Shown piece after piece: positions 51,873-60,254 of a DNA stretch of 64,000 bases. The first letter of the stretch is position 1; every line of letters starts with the position of its first letter. The notes below the pieces were generated by a model, which ran no database searches, was not told the DNA's origin, and worked only from the letters and a program-made list of their open reading frames with translations. Source of the stretch: Plantactinospora mayteni (GTDB lineage: Bacteria; Actinomycetota; Actinomycetes; Mycobacteriales; Micromonosporaceae); assembly GCF_016862935.1 (NCBI RefSeq), contig NZ_BONX01000003.1, forward strand, positions 248,001-312,000. The letters run 5' to 3'. The translations under genes and the position numbers were made by a program.

Positions 51873-53362
51873 CGCCCCATCCCTGTCGTCCGCGCACCGC
51901 GAACTTCTCGCGCCGGCTCGCCGGCGGTCACGTACATCGACTTGACGTTCTGGTAGGAGGCGATCGCCTCGGGGCCGTTCTCCCGGCCCAGCCCGCTGGC
52001 CTTGTAGCCGCCGAACGGGGCGGTGACATCGGGCGCGTAGCCGTTGATCCCGATCGTGCCGGTCTGGATCCGGCGGGCGACCGCCAGCCCGTGTTCGAGA
52101 TCGCCGGTGAAGACGCTGCCGCCCAACCCGTACGCCGAGTCGTTGGCGAGCGCGACCGCCTGCTCCTCCCCGTCGTACGGCAGTACGCAGACCACCGGTC
52201 CGAAGATCTCCTCCTGGGCGATCCGGGACCGGTTGTCGACGTCGGCGAAGACCGTCGGGGTGAAGTAGAAGCCCCGGTCCCGCCCGGCCGGTCGGCTCCC
52301 GCCGGTGACCAGCCGAGCGCCCTGGTCGAGCCCGTTCGCGACGTACTCGGCGACCCGGTCCCGCTGCCGGGCGCTGACCAGCGGACCCATCGTGGTGCGC
52401 TCGTCCAGCGGGTCGCCGAGGACGAACCGGTCGGCGACCTCGCGCAGCGCGTCGACCAGCTCGGCGTACCGGGAGCGGGGGGCGAGCACCCGGGAGAGCA
52501 GGAAGCAGGTCTGCCCGGCGTTGCCGAACGAGCCGATCGTCAACTGCCCGGTCACGGTGTCGAGGTCGGCGTCCGGCAGCACGATCGCGGCCGACTTGCC
52601 GCCCAACTCCAGCGACACCGGCCGGAGCAGTTCGCCGCAGATCGCGCCGATGGCCCGGCCGGCCGCGGTCGAACCGGTGAAGGCGATCTTGTCCACTCCC
52701 GGGTGCCGGACCAGCAGCTCCCCGGTGTCCCGGCCGCCCGGCACCAGGTTGAGCACCCCGGCCGGCAGCTCCGCCGCCTCGGCGGCCTCGGCCAGTAGGT
52801 AGGCGTCGAGCGAGGTCTCCGCCGCCGGCTTGATCACCACCGCGCAGCCCGCGGCGAGGGCCGGGGCGAGCTTGGCCATGGTGAGCGCCTGCGGATAGTT
52901 CCACGGCACGATCAGCCCGACCACCCCGACCGGCTCGTGGCGTACCACGGTGTGGCCGGGGCGCATCGCCGCCGGGCGTACCTGCTCGGTCGCCCCTTGC
53001 CGGGTCAGCTCGGCGTAGTAGCGCAGTACGCCCACCGGCCGCAGCACGCTGTAACGGCGGGAGACCGCGAGCGGCTGCCCGATCTCCCGACTCACCAGCC
53101 GGGCCAGCTCGTCGGCACGGGCCTCGATCGCGTCGGCGAGCCGCTCCATGGCCTCGGCCCGCTCGGTCGCCGTACTCCGGCCCCACTCCCCGGCGTCGAC
53201 GGCCTGGCGGGCCGCGCGTACCGCCGCGTCGACGTCCCGCGCGTCACCCCAGGGCGCCGAGCCCAACGGCTGCTCGGTGCTGGGGTCGACCAGGGTGACC
53301 GTCCGGTCGGACGCCGGTGGCTGCCAGGTGCCGGCCCGGAAGACGGCGGTCCTGGTCAGCAT
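51869..53362 (-). CDS. NAD(P)-dependent aldehyde dehydrogenase
   Basis: 497 residues from ATG 53362. Motifs: PWNYPQALTMAKLAPALAAG, FTGSTAAGRAIG, catalytic Glu in LELGGKSA, catalytic Cys in GNAGQTCFLLSR, C-terminal EIFGPVVCVLPYD and PFGGYKASGLGRENG. Oxidises an aldehyde to acid. First gene of the leftward operon running to 40529, preceded by a strong palindrome at 53431. Confidence 0.94.
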   Translation of the reverse strand: MLTRTAVFRAGTWQPPASDRTVTLVDPSTEQPLGSAPWGDARDVDAAVRAARQAVDAGEWGRSTATERAEAMERLADAIEARADELARLVSREIGQPLAVSRRYSVLRPVGVLRYYAELTRQGATEQVRPAAMRPGHTVVRHEPVGVVGLIVPWNYPQALTMAKLAPALAAGCAVVIKPAAETSLDAYLLAEAAEAAELPAGVLNLVPGGRDTGELLVRHPGVDKIAFTGSTAAGRAIGAICGELLRPVSLELGGKSAAIVLPDADLDTVTGQLTIGSFGNAGQTCFLLSRVLAPRSRYAELVDALREVADRFVLGDPLDERTTMGPLVSARQRDRVAEYVANGLDQGARLVTGGSRPAGRDRGFYFTPTVFADVDNRSRIAQEEIFGPVVCVLPYDGEEQAVALANDSAYGLGGSVFTGDLEHGLAVARRIQTGTIGINGYAPDVTAPFGGYKASGLGRENGPEAIASYQNVKSMYVTAGEPAREVRGARTTGMGR

Positions 53363-53430
53363 CGGGTCCGCTCTCGAAGCGGAGTTCCCACTGTTCTCCT
53401 CTCCATCGGCCCGCCGCCGGCCCGGCTCCA

Positions 53431-53462
53431 CCGGTCCTGACTGACTGGTCAGTCAGGACCGG
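53431..53462. promoter_or_regulatory. 14-bp perfect palindrome, operator or terminator
   Basis: CCGGTCCTGACTGA (53431-53444), loop CTGG, exact complement 53449-53462. It lies between the ABC permease stop and the aldehyde dehydrogenase start, 69 bp from the latter. The core TGACTGAC...TCAGTCA looks like TetR-family operators; a terminator role for the transporter operon is equally possible. Confidence 0.6.
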
Positions 53463-53548
53463 CTGGTCGGGAGGGCGGCCTGGTCCGGTGCCCTGGCCTG
53501 TCCGCCGTACGGCGGCTTGTCGCGGGTTCGGGTGGCGTGTGCGGGGTA

Positions 53549-54334
53549 CTACTGCTTGGCGACGGAGTCGTGCCAGGGGATGACGAGTCGTTTCGCGGTG
53601 GTGACCGCGAGATACAACAGGGAACCGAGGACGGCGAGGATCACGATCACCGCGAACAGGGTCGGCGCGTCCAACGAGTTCAGACTCGACACGACGAGAT
53701 AACCCAGTCCCTCACTGCCGCCGAGGAACTCGCCGACGATCGCGCCGATCACCGCGAACACGATCCCGACCTCCGCCCCAGCGAAGATGTACGGCAACGT
53801 ACTGGGCAGTTCGAGGTCCCGGAACGTGGCCCACCGCGACGCACCCAGGCCGCGCATCACGTCCCGATGTCCCCGATCCACCGACCGGACCCCCAGCAGG
53901 ACGTTCAGCATGATCGGGAAGAACGCCAGGATCACCGCCATCACGATCTTCGACGTCATCCCGAACCCGAACCAGATCACGAAGATCGGCACCAGCGCCA
54001 CCTTCGGCACCACCTGGAACGCCACCATCGCCGGCTGCACTGCCCGTTCCAACCACACCATCCGGCCCAACACCGCCCCCAACGCGGTCCCGACCAGCAG
54101 CGCGATCGCGAACCCGAGCAGCACCTCGAACAGGGTCACCCGGACATGCGCCCAGGTGGCCGGGTCATCCAACATCCCGACCAGCGACTCACCGACCTTC
54201 ACCGGCGCCGGCAGGATGAACTCCGACACCCCCACCACCGACACCGCGAACTGCCACACCCCGAGGAACAACAGCAGCAGGATCGGGGAACTGATCCACG
54301 GCAGCAGCCGGCCGACACCCTCACGCTCACCCAT
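53549..54334 (-). CDS. ABC transporter permease (NitT/TauT type)
   Basis: 261 residues, about six transmembrane helices, with the EAA-type cytoplasmic loop (DVMRGLGASRWATFRDLELPSTLPYIFAGAEVG). Matches SsuC/TauC-like permeases that import sulfonates, nitrate, aromatic acids or pyrimidine precursors. ATG overlaps the ATPase stop (TGATG). Confidence 0.93.
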   Translation of the reverse strand: MGEREGVGRLLPWISSPILLLLFLGVWQFAVSVVGVSEFILPAPVKVGESLVGMLDDPATWAHVRVTLFEVLLGFAIALLVGTALGAVLGRMVWLERAVQPAMVAFQVVPKVALVPIFVIWFGFGMTSKIVMAVILAFFPIMLNVLLGVRSVDRGHRDVMRGLGASRWATFRDLELPSTLPYIFAGAEVGIVFAVIGAIVGEFLGGSEGLGYLVVSSLNSLDAPTLFAVIVILAVLGSLLYLAVTTAKRLVIPWHDSVAKQ

Positions 54335-55227
54335 CAGGACTCCTCGTCCAGTTCCACCCGCAGTCCTCGCACGATCTGCTGAAACTCCGCCGACGCCTCG
54401 GTGTCCGCCGACCTCGGCCGATCCAGCGACACCGAGGTCACCGACCGGATCCGGCCCGGACGTGGCGTCAACAACACCACCCGGTCGGCCAGGAACACCG
54501 CCTCCGAAATCGAGTGCGTCACGAACACCACCGTCGCCCCCGTCGCCGCGTGAATGCTCTGTAGTTCGAGGTTCATCTTGTCCCGGGTCAACGCGTCGAG
54601 GGCTCCGAACGGCTCGTCCATCAGCAGGATCGACGGCCGCGCACTCAACGCCCGCGCGATCGCCGCCCGCTGCCGCATACCCCCGGACAACTCCCGCGGA
54701 TACGCCCCCTCGAACCCCCGCAACCCGACCAGGTCACACAGCTCCTCCGCCCGCTCCGCCCGGGCCTTGCGGTCCACCCCCCGCAACTTCAACGGCAACC
54801 CGATGTTCTCGGCGATCGTGAACCACGGAAACAGGTTCGCCTCCTGGAACACCAACCCGACCTGCTTGAGCGCCTCGTCGTTGCGGGACGCACCCCGCCA
54901 GATCGACTGCCCGTTCGCCGTCACCGACCCCGACGACGGCGGCAACAGCCCCGACAGAATCCGCAACAACGTCGTCTTCCCACACCCCGACCGACCCACC
55001 AACGACACGAACTCACCCCGCCGAATCGACAGGTTCACGTCCCGCAACGCCTCAACCCGACCCCGCCGCGCCTGGTAAACCTTGTTCACCCCGGCGAGCT
55101 CAAGCTCCACCGACCCCAACTCGGGCCGGGAGGAATCCGCCACAGCCTGAGCGTCCGGGAGTTCACCCCGGGGCGCCGCGGCGTCACCAGTACCGTCCTG
55201 CACCGTTGTCTTCTGTGTCATCTCCAT
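54334..55227 (-). CDS. ABC transporter ATP-binding protein (NitT/TauT type)
   Basis: 297 residues. A 40-residue variable N-terminus, then Walker A GRSGCGKTTL, Q-loop VFQEANLFPW, signature LSGGMRQRAAIARAL, Walker B ILLMDEPFGALD, and switch His VFVTHSISEA. Energises the permease at 53549. ATG 55227 chosen; an in-frame ATG two codons on is possible. Confidence 0.94.
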   Translation of the reverse strand: MEMTQKTTVQDGTGDAAAPRGELPDAQAVADSSRPELGSVELELAGVNKVYQARRGRVEALRDVNLSIRRGEFVSLVGRSGCGKTTLLRILSGLLPPSSGSVTANGQSIWRGASRNDEALKQVGLVFQEANLFPWFTIAENIGLPLKLRGVDRKARAERAEELCDLVGLRGFEGAYPRELSGGMRQRAAIARALSARPSILLMDEPFGALDALTRDKMNLELQSIHAATGATVVFVTHSISEAVFLADRVVLLTPRPGRIRSVTSVSLDRPRSADTEASAEFQQIVRGLRVELDEES

Positions 55228-55315
55228 CGATCCCTGGATGTTTCGCCGGCCACCGGCAGGTGGCGAGATGGGTCGGAGTGCCGCGCGCCGAGGCGGGCGG
55301 CGGTCCGCTGGGCGG

Positions 55316-56404
55316 TCAGGCGGCGGTGGGAGCGAACTTGTCGGTCAGCCATGCCGACGGGTCCTTCCCGCCCGCGACGAGCTGGGACTTCACCATCTCG
55401 TCGTAGGTGGCCTGCCAACTCTGGGGGTTCGTCTGGACGATCTTGTCCGGTCCGTCCACGGTCCACGACTTGACGAAGAGCTTCAGCGCCTCGACCGCGA
55501 CCGCCTGGTCCTTGAAAGACGGGACGTCGTACTTCGTCCCGATCAGCCGCATGGTCTCCTTGAAGCCGTTCTTCTCGTCGTCGACCATGAACTTGATCGA
55601 GTCGGCGATCGCCTGGAGGAAGCGCCGGAACTGGTCCTGGTTGCCGGGGTCCTCGCTCTGCTGCTTCGACGTCGCGTAGAGCTGCACGCCGGCCGAGACC
55701 ACCGAACTGGGCGCGAAGGCCACCGCGTCCGGCTGCTGGGCGAGTACCGACAGCGAAGTGTCCAGCGAGACGATGTAACCGTCGATCCGACCCGACTTCA
55801 CCAACTCGAACACACCCGGCGCCAGCCCGACCACCTGCCGCTTAACGGAGTCCTTCGGAATACCCGCCGAAGCCAGCACCAGATCGAGGGTCTTCTCACT
55901 CGTCCCACCCGTCGACGGCAACCCCATCGTCACGCCCCGGAAGTCCTCCGGCTTCGTCAGCGGCTTCCGCTTGCTCGACATGAACCGCAGCAGGCCCTGC
56001 TTCTCCACCCCACCCAGATTCACCAACGGAGCGTTCTTGTCCGAGATCGCGGTGATCGTCTCGATGTCACCGATCTTCGTCAGCAGGGCCGAGCCGGCCA
56101 GAACGGTCTGGATCGCCGGTGGGGAGCCCTGGGTCACCTGGAGCTTGACGTTCAGGCCGTGCCGCTTGAAGTGACCGCCGGTGTCCGCGAGCAGTTCCGG
56201 AGACATCGAGATGCTGGCCACCGGAATGATGCTGAGGAACGTGACGTCCGTCGTCCCGCCACCGTCGCCGCCGGCGCCCGCCGAGTCGTCCCCACAGGCG
56301 GAGAGCACCGTCGCCCCGACCCCGAGGGCCACCGCACCGAGGAATCCACGTCGGGTCCGCAGCGCGAAGGGGGTACCCCGGGTCTCGTGAACCGAACTGG
56401 TCAT
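55316..56404 (-). CDS. ABC substrate-binding lipoprotein (NMT1/SsuA type), copy 1
   Basis: 362 residues. Twin-arginine-like signal RTRRGFLGAVALGVGATVLSACG with lipobox LSAC, so a Tat-exported lipoprotein. The binding fold runs VTFLSIIPVASISMSPELLADTGGHFKRHGLNVKL... to C-terminal GGKDPSAWLTDKFAPT. First gene of the transporter operon. Close homologue of the protein at 60255 (shared ISDKNA, KRKPLT/RRNPIT, GRIDGY/GRLDGY, GGKDPS). Confidence 0.93.
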   Translation of the reverse strand: MTSSVHETRGTPFALRTRRGFLGAVALGVGATVLSACGDDSAGAGGDGGGTTDVTFLSIIPVASISMSPELLADTGGHFKRHGLNVKLQVTQGSPPAIQTVLAGSALLTKIGDIETITAISDKNAPLVNLGGVEKQGLLRFMSSKRKPLTKPEDFRGVTMGLPSTGGTSEKTLDLVLASAGIPKDSVKRQVVGLAPGVFELVKSGRIDGYIVSLDTSLSVLAQQPDAVAFAPSSVVSAGVQLYATSKQQSEDPGNQDQFRRFLQAIADSIKFMVDDEKNGFKETMRLIGTKYDVPSFKDQAVAVEALKLFVKSWTVDGPDKIVQTNPQSWQATYDEMVKSQLVAGGKDPSAWLTDKFAPTAA

Positions 56405-56964
56405 GCCGTCTCCTATTGAGTAGCTCCGATATCACGCAGGCTCTCCGGCCGATTACGGCAGGGACGCGTAGGCTCGGCCCCGAGGTGACCGACCGTCACC
56501 AAACTCAGTTGTGCGGCATCCGAACGACTGTGCTCGTATCGGACGTGTTACGGACGTTATCTGCGTCACGACATGTCGTCAACGGTTCATCTGGCCGTCT
56601 CGCCTGCTGGCCGAACGTTCGAGGTGGCCAGATACCGGTCACGCTCCGCTCACCCCGCGTTCACCGTGATCATGCTGCTCGATGGCTCGGGGTCGAAGAT
56701 CCGTCGCGGTACGAGCCGGGTCTGTTCGGATCCGGGCCGGCGGGGGTACGGTGCGCCGACGCCCCGATCCGCCGTCGAGCCGGGGCGGATCGGCGATCAC
56801 GCGGGTGCCCGGAGCGGTTCCGGGCGCCGTCCCGCGCGGAGCGGCCGAGCAGCGAACCCGACCACACACACCCGCCCTGCCGACCGGGCCCGGCCTGCCG
56901 TCCCGGGTACGTCGGCGGGGCTTCGGCAACGAATTTCAGCAGGTCAGCGAGTGAGGAGCCAGCC
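56405..56964. promoter_or_regulatory. divergent regulatory region, 560 bp
   Basis: Separates the leftward transporter operon from the rightward SDR gene. The part from about 56500 to 56600 is markedly AT-richer and holds the perfect palindrome ACGACATGTCGT (56568-56579). No believable gene; the rest is high-GC. Confidence 0.5.
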
Positions 56965-57810
56965 GTGACAGCAGACGACCACGCGACCGGACCGGGCAGC
57001 CGGGAGGCGTACCTCGGGCGGGTCTTCGACATCCGGGACCGGCACGTGCTGGTCACCGGGGCGGCCAGCGGCCTCGGGCAGGCCATCGCGGAGGCGATGG
57101 TCGACGCCGGGGCGGCGGTCACCCTGGTCGACCGGGATGCCGACGCGCTGCGCCAACTGGCCGACGCGCTCGCCGCCCGGAACGCCACCGTGGCGCACCT
57201 GGTCTGCGACGTGGCGGACGCGGCGGCCGTCCAGGCGACGGTCGAGGCCGCGACGACCCGGTTCGGCACCCTCGACGTGGCGTTCGTGAACGCCGGCATC
57301 GCCGGGGCACCGCGTACCGACGCCGAGTCCCGGCGGCTGGAACGGGTCCAGCTCGACGACTGGGACCGGGTGCTGGGGGTGAACCTGACCGGCGCGCTGA
57401 ACACGATGCGGGCCGCCGCCTCGGTGATGCGCCCCCGGCGGTCCGGGTGCATCGTCGTCACCGCGTCCACCGCCGGGCTGCGGGCGGACCCGATGGTCGG
57501 CTACCCGTACGTCGCCTCGAAGGCCGCGATCGTCAACGTCGTCCGGCAGGCCGCGCTCGACCTGGCCCCGGACCAGATCCGGGTGAACGCCATCGCGCCG
57601 GGGCCCTTCCGCACCAACATCGGCGGCAAGCGCCCCCGATCCGCCGAGGCGGAGGCGGCCTGGGCCAGCACGATCCCGCTCGGCCGGATGGCCGATCCGG
57701 AGGAGATCAAGGGGCTGGCGCTGCTGCTCGCCTCGCCCGCGTCGAGCTTCATGACCGGCGCGGTCTTCCCGGTCGACGGTGGTGCGCTCGCGCTCTCCCA
57801 CGCGATCTGA
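56965..57810 (+). CDS. short-chain dehydrogenase/reductase
   Basis: 281 residues from GTG 56965 (GAGGAG upstream). SDR motifs HVLVTGAASGLGQAIAEAM, VNAGIAG (as AFVNAGIAG), Ser in VTASTAG, Tyr-x3-Lys YVASKAA, and DPEEIKGLALLLASPASSFMTGAVFPVDGG. Related to 2-deoxygluconate/gluconate 5-dehydrogenases. Heads the rightward gene set of CoA-transferase, binding protein and enolase-superfamily enzymes. Confidence 0.92.
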   Translation: MTADDHATGPGSREAYLGRVFDIRDRHVLVTGAASGLGQAIAEAMVDAGAAVTLVDRDADALRQLADALAARNATVAHLVCDVADAAAVQATVEAATTRFGTLDVAFVNAGIAGAPRTDAESRRLERVQLDDWDRVLGVNLTGALNTMRAAASVMRPRRSGCIVVTASTAGLRADPMVGYPYVASKAAIVNVVRQAALDLAPDQIRVNAIAPGPFRTNIGGKRPRSAEAEAAWASTIPLGRMADPEEIKGLALLLASPASSFMTGAVFPVDGGALALSHAI

Positions 57811-57924
57811 CGGAGGCGGAGCCGGGTACCCGGATCGACGGCCAGCGGGCGGCGGACCTGGCCGGACGGCCGAATCGGCACGGCCACGACGGCGCCGGAA
57901 AATCCCGTGGCCGTGCCGGCGGCG

Positions 57925-57986
57925 TTGACGGGGCCGGATCCGTCACGCTACGTTCGTTCTCAGAACAGGCGTACGCCAAACGAACG
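57925..57986 (+). promoter_or_regulatory. promoter plus downstream operator for the CoA-transferase genes
   Basis: TTGACG (57925-57930), 18-nt spacer, TACGTT (57949-57954). Overlapping the start site are the inverted repeat CGTTCGTT (57951-57958)/AACGAACG (57979-57986) and the small palindrome GTTCTCAGAAC (57956-57966). A repressor bound here would block the start site; TetR-type control is likely. The first gene begins at 58052. Confidence 0.65.
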
Positions 57987-58051
57987 AATGCGCTCCGTCT
58001 GCCGTCACCGCTCGGCAGGGCGACGACGCGCGATCAGGAGACTGGGGACGG

Positions 58052-58870
58052 ATGGCTGAGATCGTCTCGTTGGCCGAAGGTGTGGCCGAGTTGGTCAACG
58101 ACGGTGACACGGTGGCGCTGGAGGGATTCACCCACCTGATTCCGTTCGCCGCCGGCCACGAGATCGTCCGGCAGCGACGGCGCGACCTGGAGTTGGTCCG
58201 GATGACCCCGGACGTCGTCTACGACCAGCTCATCGGGATGGGCTGCGCCCGCCGGCTGGTCTTCTCCTGGGGCGGCAACCCGGGCGTCGGCTCGCTGCAC
58301 CGGTTCCGGGACGCGGTGGAGCGCGGCTGGCCCACCCCGCTGGAGATCGAGGAGCACAGCCACGCCGGGATGGCGAACCGCTACGTGGCCGGCGCGTCCG
58401 GGCTGCCGTTCGCGGTGCTGCGCGGCTACACCGGCACCGACCTGCCCCGGCACACCCCCACCATCAAGCCCATCACCTGCCCGTTCACCGGCGAGGTGCT
58501 CACCGCCGTGCCGGCGTTGAACCCCGACGTCACGATCGTGCACGCCCAGCGGGCCGACCGGACCGGCAACGTACAGATGTGGGGCATCACCGGCGTGCAG
58601 AAGGAGGCGGTACTGGCCGCCAAGCGGTCGCTGGTCACCGTCGAGGAGATCGTCGACTCCCTGGAGCCGATGCCCACCCAGGTGGTCCTGCCGACCTGGG
58701 CGGTCAGCGCGGTCGCGCTCGCGCCCGGTGGCTCGCACCCGTCCTACGCACAGGGCTACTCGGTCCGGGACAACGACTTCTACCAGGCGTGGGACGCGAT
58801 CAGCCGGGACCGGGACACGTTCACCACCTGGATGCGGGAGCACGTCCTCGACGCCCGGAGGGACGCATGA
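58052..58870 (+). CDS. CoA-transferase subunit A (IpdA-like)
   Basis: 272 residues. Class I CoA-transferase alpha-type fold: LAEGVAELVNDGDTVALEGFTHLIPFAAGHEIVRQ, MTPDVVYDQLIGMGCARRLVFSWGGNPGVGSLHRFRDAVE, and PFTGEVLTAVPALNPDVTIVHAQRADRTGNVQMWG. Closest in pattern to the glutaconate CoA-transferase/IpdA group, in which IpdAB open a CoA-linked ring in steroid breakdown. Partner subunit at 59104. Confidence 0.92.
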   Translation: MAEIVSLAEGVAELVNDGDTVALEGFTHLIPFAAGHEIVRQRRRDLELVRMTPDVVYDQLIGMGCARRLVFSWGGNPGVGSLHRFRDAVERGWPTPLEIEEHSHAGMANRYVAGASGLPFAVLRGYTGTDLPRHTPTIKPITCPFTGEVLTAVPALNPDVTIVHAQRADRTGNVQMWGITGVQKEAVLAAKRSLVTVEEIVDSLEPMPTQVVLPTWAVSAVALAPGGSHPSYAQGYSVRDNDFYQAWDAISRDRDTFTTWMREHVLDARRDA

Positions 58871-59103
58871 ACGAACGCGGCGAGGGACGCATCAACGAGC
58901 CCGGCGAGGGGCGCATGGACGAACGCGACCAGCCAGGCGAGACGAACGAGCGCGAGCAGCCAGGCGGGCAGGCGAGACGAGCGAGCGCGAGCGGGCAGAC
59001 GAGATGAGCGAGTGCGGGCAGGCGGGCGGGCAGGCGAGATGAGCGAGCGCGGGCAGGGTGGCGGGATGAGCGAGCGGAGCGAGCGGCCGGGAGGGTGGCG
59101 GCG
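58868..59103. repeat. degenerate GAGCGAGCG-type repeats between CoA-transferase genes
   Basis: About 235 bp of short, imperfect repeats (GACGAACGCG, GGCGGGCAGGCGAGA, ATGAGCGAGCG) separating two subunit genes that are normally fused or overlapping. A 46-residue Arg/Glu-rich frame starting ATGA at 58867 is open but is only the translated repeat. Similar GAGCGAGCG tracts are common between genes in Micromonosporaceae. Confidence 0.8.
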
Positions 59104-59886
59104 ATGAGCGCGGAGTGGACCGCCGACGAGATGATGACCGTCGCCGCCGCCCGGCAACTGCGGGACGACACGGCGTGCTTCGTCGGGATCGGCCTGCCGA
59201 GTACCGCCGCCAACCTCGCCCGGGCGACCCACGCCCCCCGGCTCGTGCTCATCTACGAGTCCGGGTGCCTCGGGGCCAAGCCCGACCGGCTGCCGCTCTC
59301 GATCGGCGACGGCATCCTCGCCGACACCGCCGATGCGGTGGTCAGCGTGCCGGAGGTCTTCAACTACTGGCTCCAGCCGGGCAACATCGACGTCGGGTTC
59401 CTCGGCGGCGCCCAACTCGACCGGTACGGCAACATCAACACCACCACCATCGGCGGGGACTACCGCGATCCCAAGGTACGGCTGCCCGGGGCCGGTGGGG
59501 CACCCGAGATCGCCGCCTCCTGCCGCGAGGTCATCGTCATCATGCGGCAGAGTCCGCGTACGTTCGTCGAGCGGGTCGACTTCGTCACCTCGTTCGGGTA
59601 CGGCACCGGCTCCGGTGACCGGGAGCGGCTCGGGTTGCGCGGTGCCGGGCCACAGGTGGTGATCACCGACCTCGGCATACTCCGACCCGAACCGTCCAGC
59701 CGGGAACTGGTGCTGACCGAACTGCACCCGGGCGCCACGGTCGAGCAGGCCCGCGCGGCGACCGGCTGGCAGTTGCGGGTCGCCGACGACCTGCGTACCG
59801 GTGAGCCGCCGACCGGGTCGGAACTCTCGGTGCTGCGCGCGCTCAAGGCCGCCACCGGCGGCAACCGCTCCGCGTCCAACGCCTGA
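59104..59886 (+). CDS. CoA-transferase subunit B (IpdB-like)
   Basis: 260 residues from ATG 59104. Beta-type fold: DEMMTVAAARQLRDDTACFVGIGLPSTAANLARATHAPRLVLIYESGCLGAKPDRLPLSIGD. The Glu of YESGCLG sits where the catalytic Glu of this class lies. Then VGFLGGAQLDRYGNINTTTIG and ELHPGATVEQARAATGWQLRVADDL. Works with subunit A to move CoA or hydrolyse a cyclic CoA ester. Confidence 0.92.
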   Translation: MSAEWTADEMMTVAAARQLRDDTACFVGIGLPSTAANLARATHAPRLVLIYESGCLGAKPDRLPLSIGDGILADTADAVVSVPEVFNYWLQPGNIDVGFLGGAQLDRYGNINTTTIGGDYRDPKVRLPGAGGAPEIAASCREVIVIMRQSPRTFVERVDFVTSFGYGTGSGDRERLGLRGAGPQVVITDLGILRPEPSSRELVLTELHPGATVEQARAATGWQLRVADDLRTGEPPTGSELSVLRALKAATGGNRSASNA

Positions 59887-60254
59887 GCCGCCCGTCCAGC
59901 ATCCGCGCCGCCCGTCCAGCGCCCGAGCCGCCCCGTTGGACGAGGCGCGGATTCGGGACCCCGTGATCCGTTCGGGCTGTCCTGCGCCACGCGCCGCGAG
60001 CCCGGCGTGCGTCCCAGAGCCCGGCGTGCGCCGAAGGCCCGCCGGGAGCGCCCCGCGCGCCGAGGGCGGGGGGTGTGCCGCATACCGGAACCGCGGCTTG
60101 TCGGCGTCGGACCCGACTGCGAGCGTGCTCGGCAAGCACCATCGGGCTCGGGCCGAAACACCACGTTCATCCACCGGACATCCCTTGCCGGTACGCGCGG
60201 CGAGTCACCGCCGCACGCGGAGCCGGTGTCCGGACATCCGTCCTAGGAGATCTC
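59887..60254. other. intergenic region, 368 bp, with 20-bp repeats
   Basis: GCCGCCCGTCCAGC recurs at 59887 and 59907, with a truncated third copy at 59927, directly after the CoA-transferase stop. A GTGCT/AGCAC hairpin is at 60125-60139. The rest should hold the binding-protein promoter, but no clear hexamers are seen. Confidence 0.6.

Noticed and set aside
53431-53462. Palindrome as a transposon inverted repeat
   Set aside because: The two arms are adjacent with a 4-nt loop, and no transposase or target duplication is present.
58867-59007. 46-residue Arg/Glu-rich small protein after CoA-transferase A
   Set aside because: It is the literal translation of degenerate DNA repeats, with no independent coding signal.
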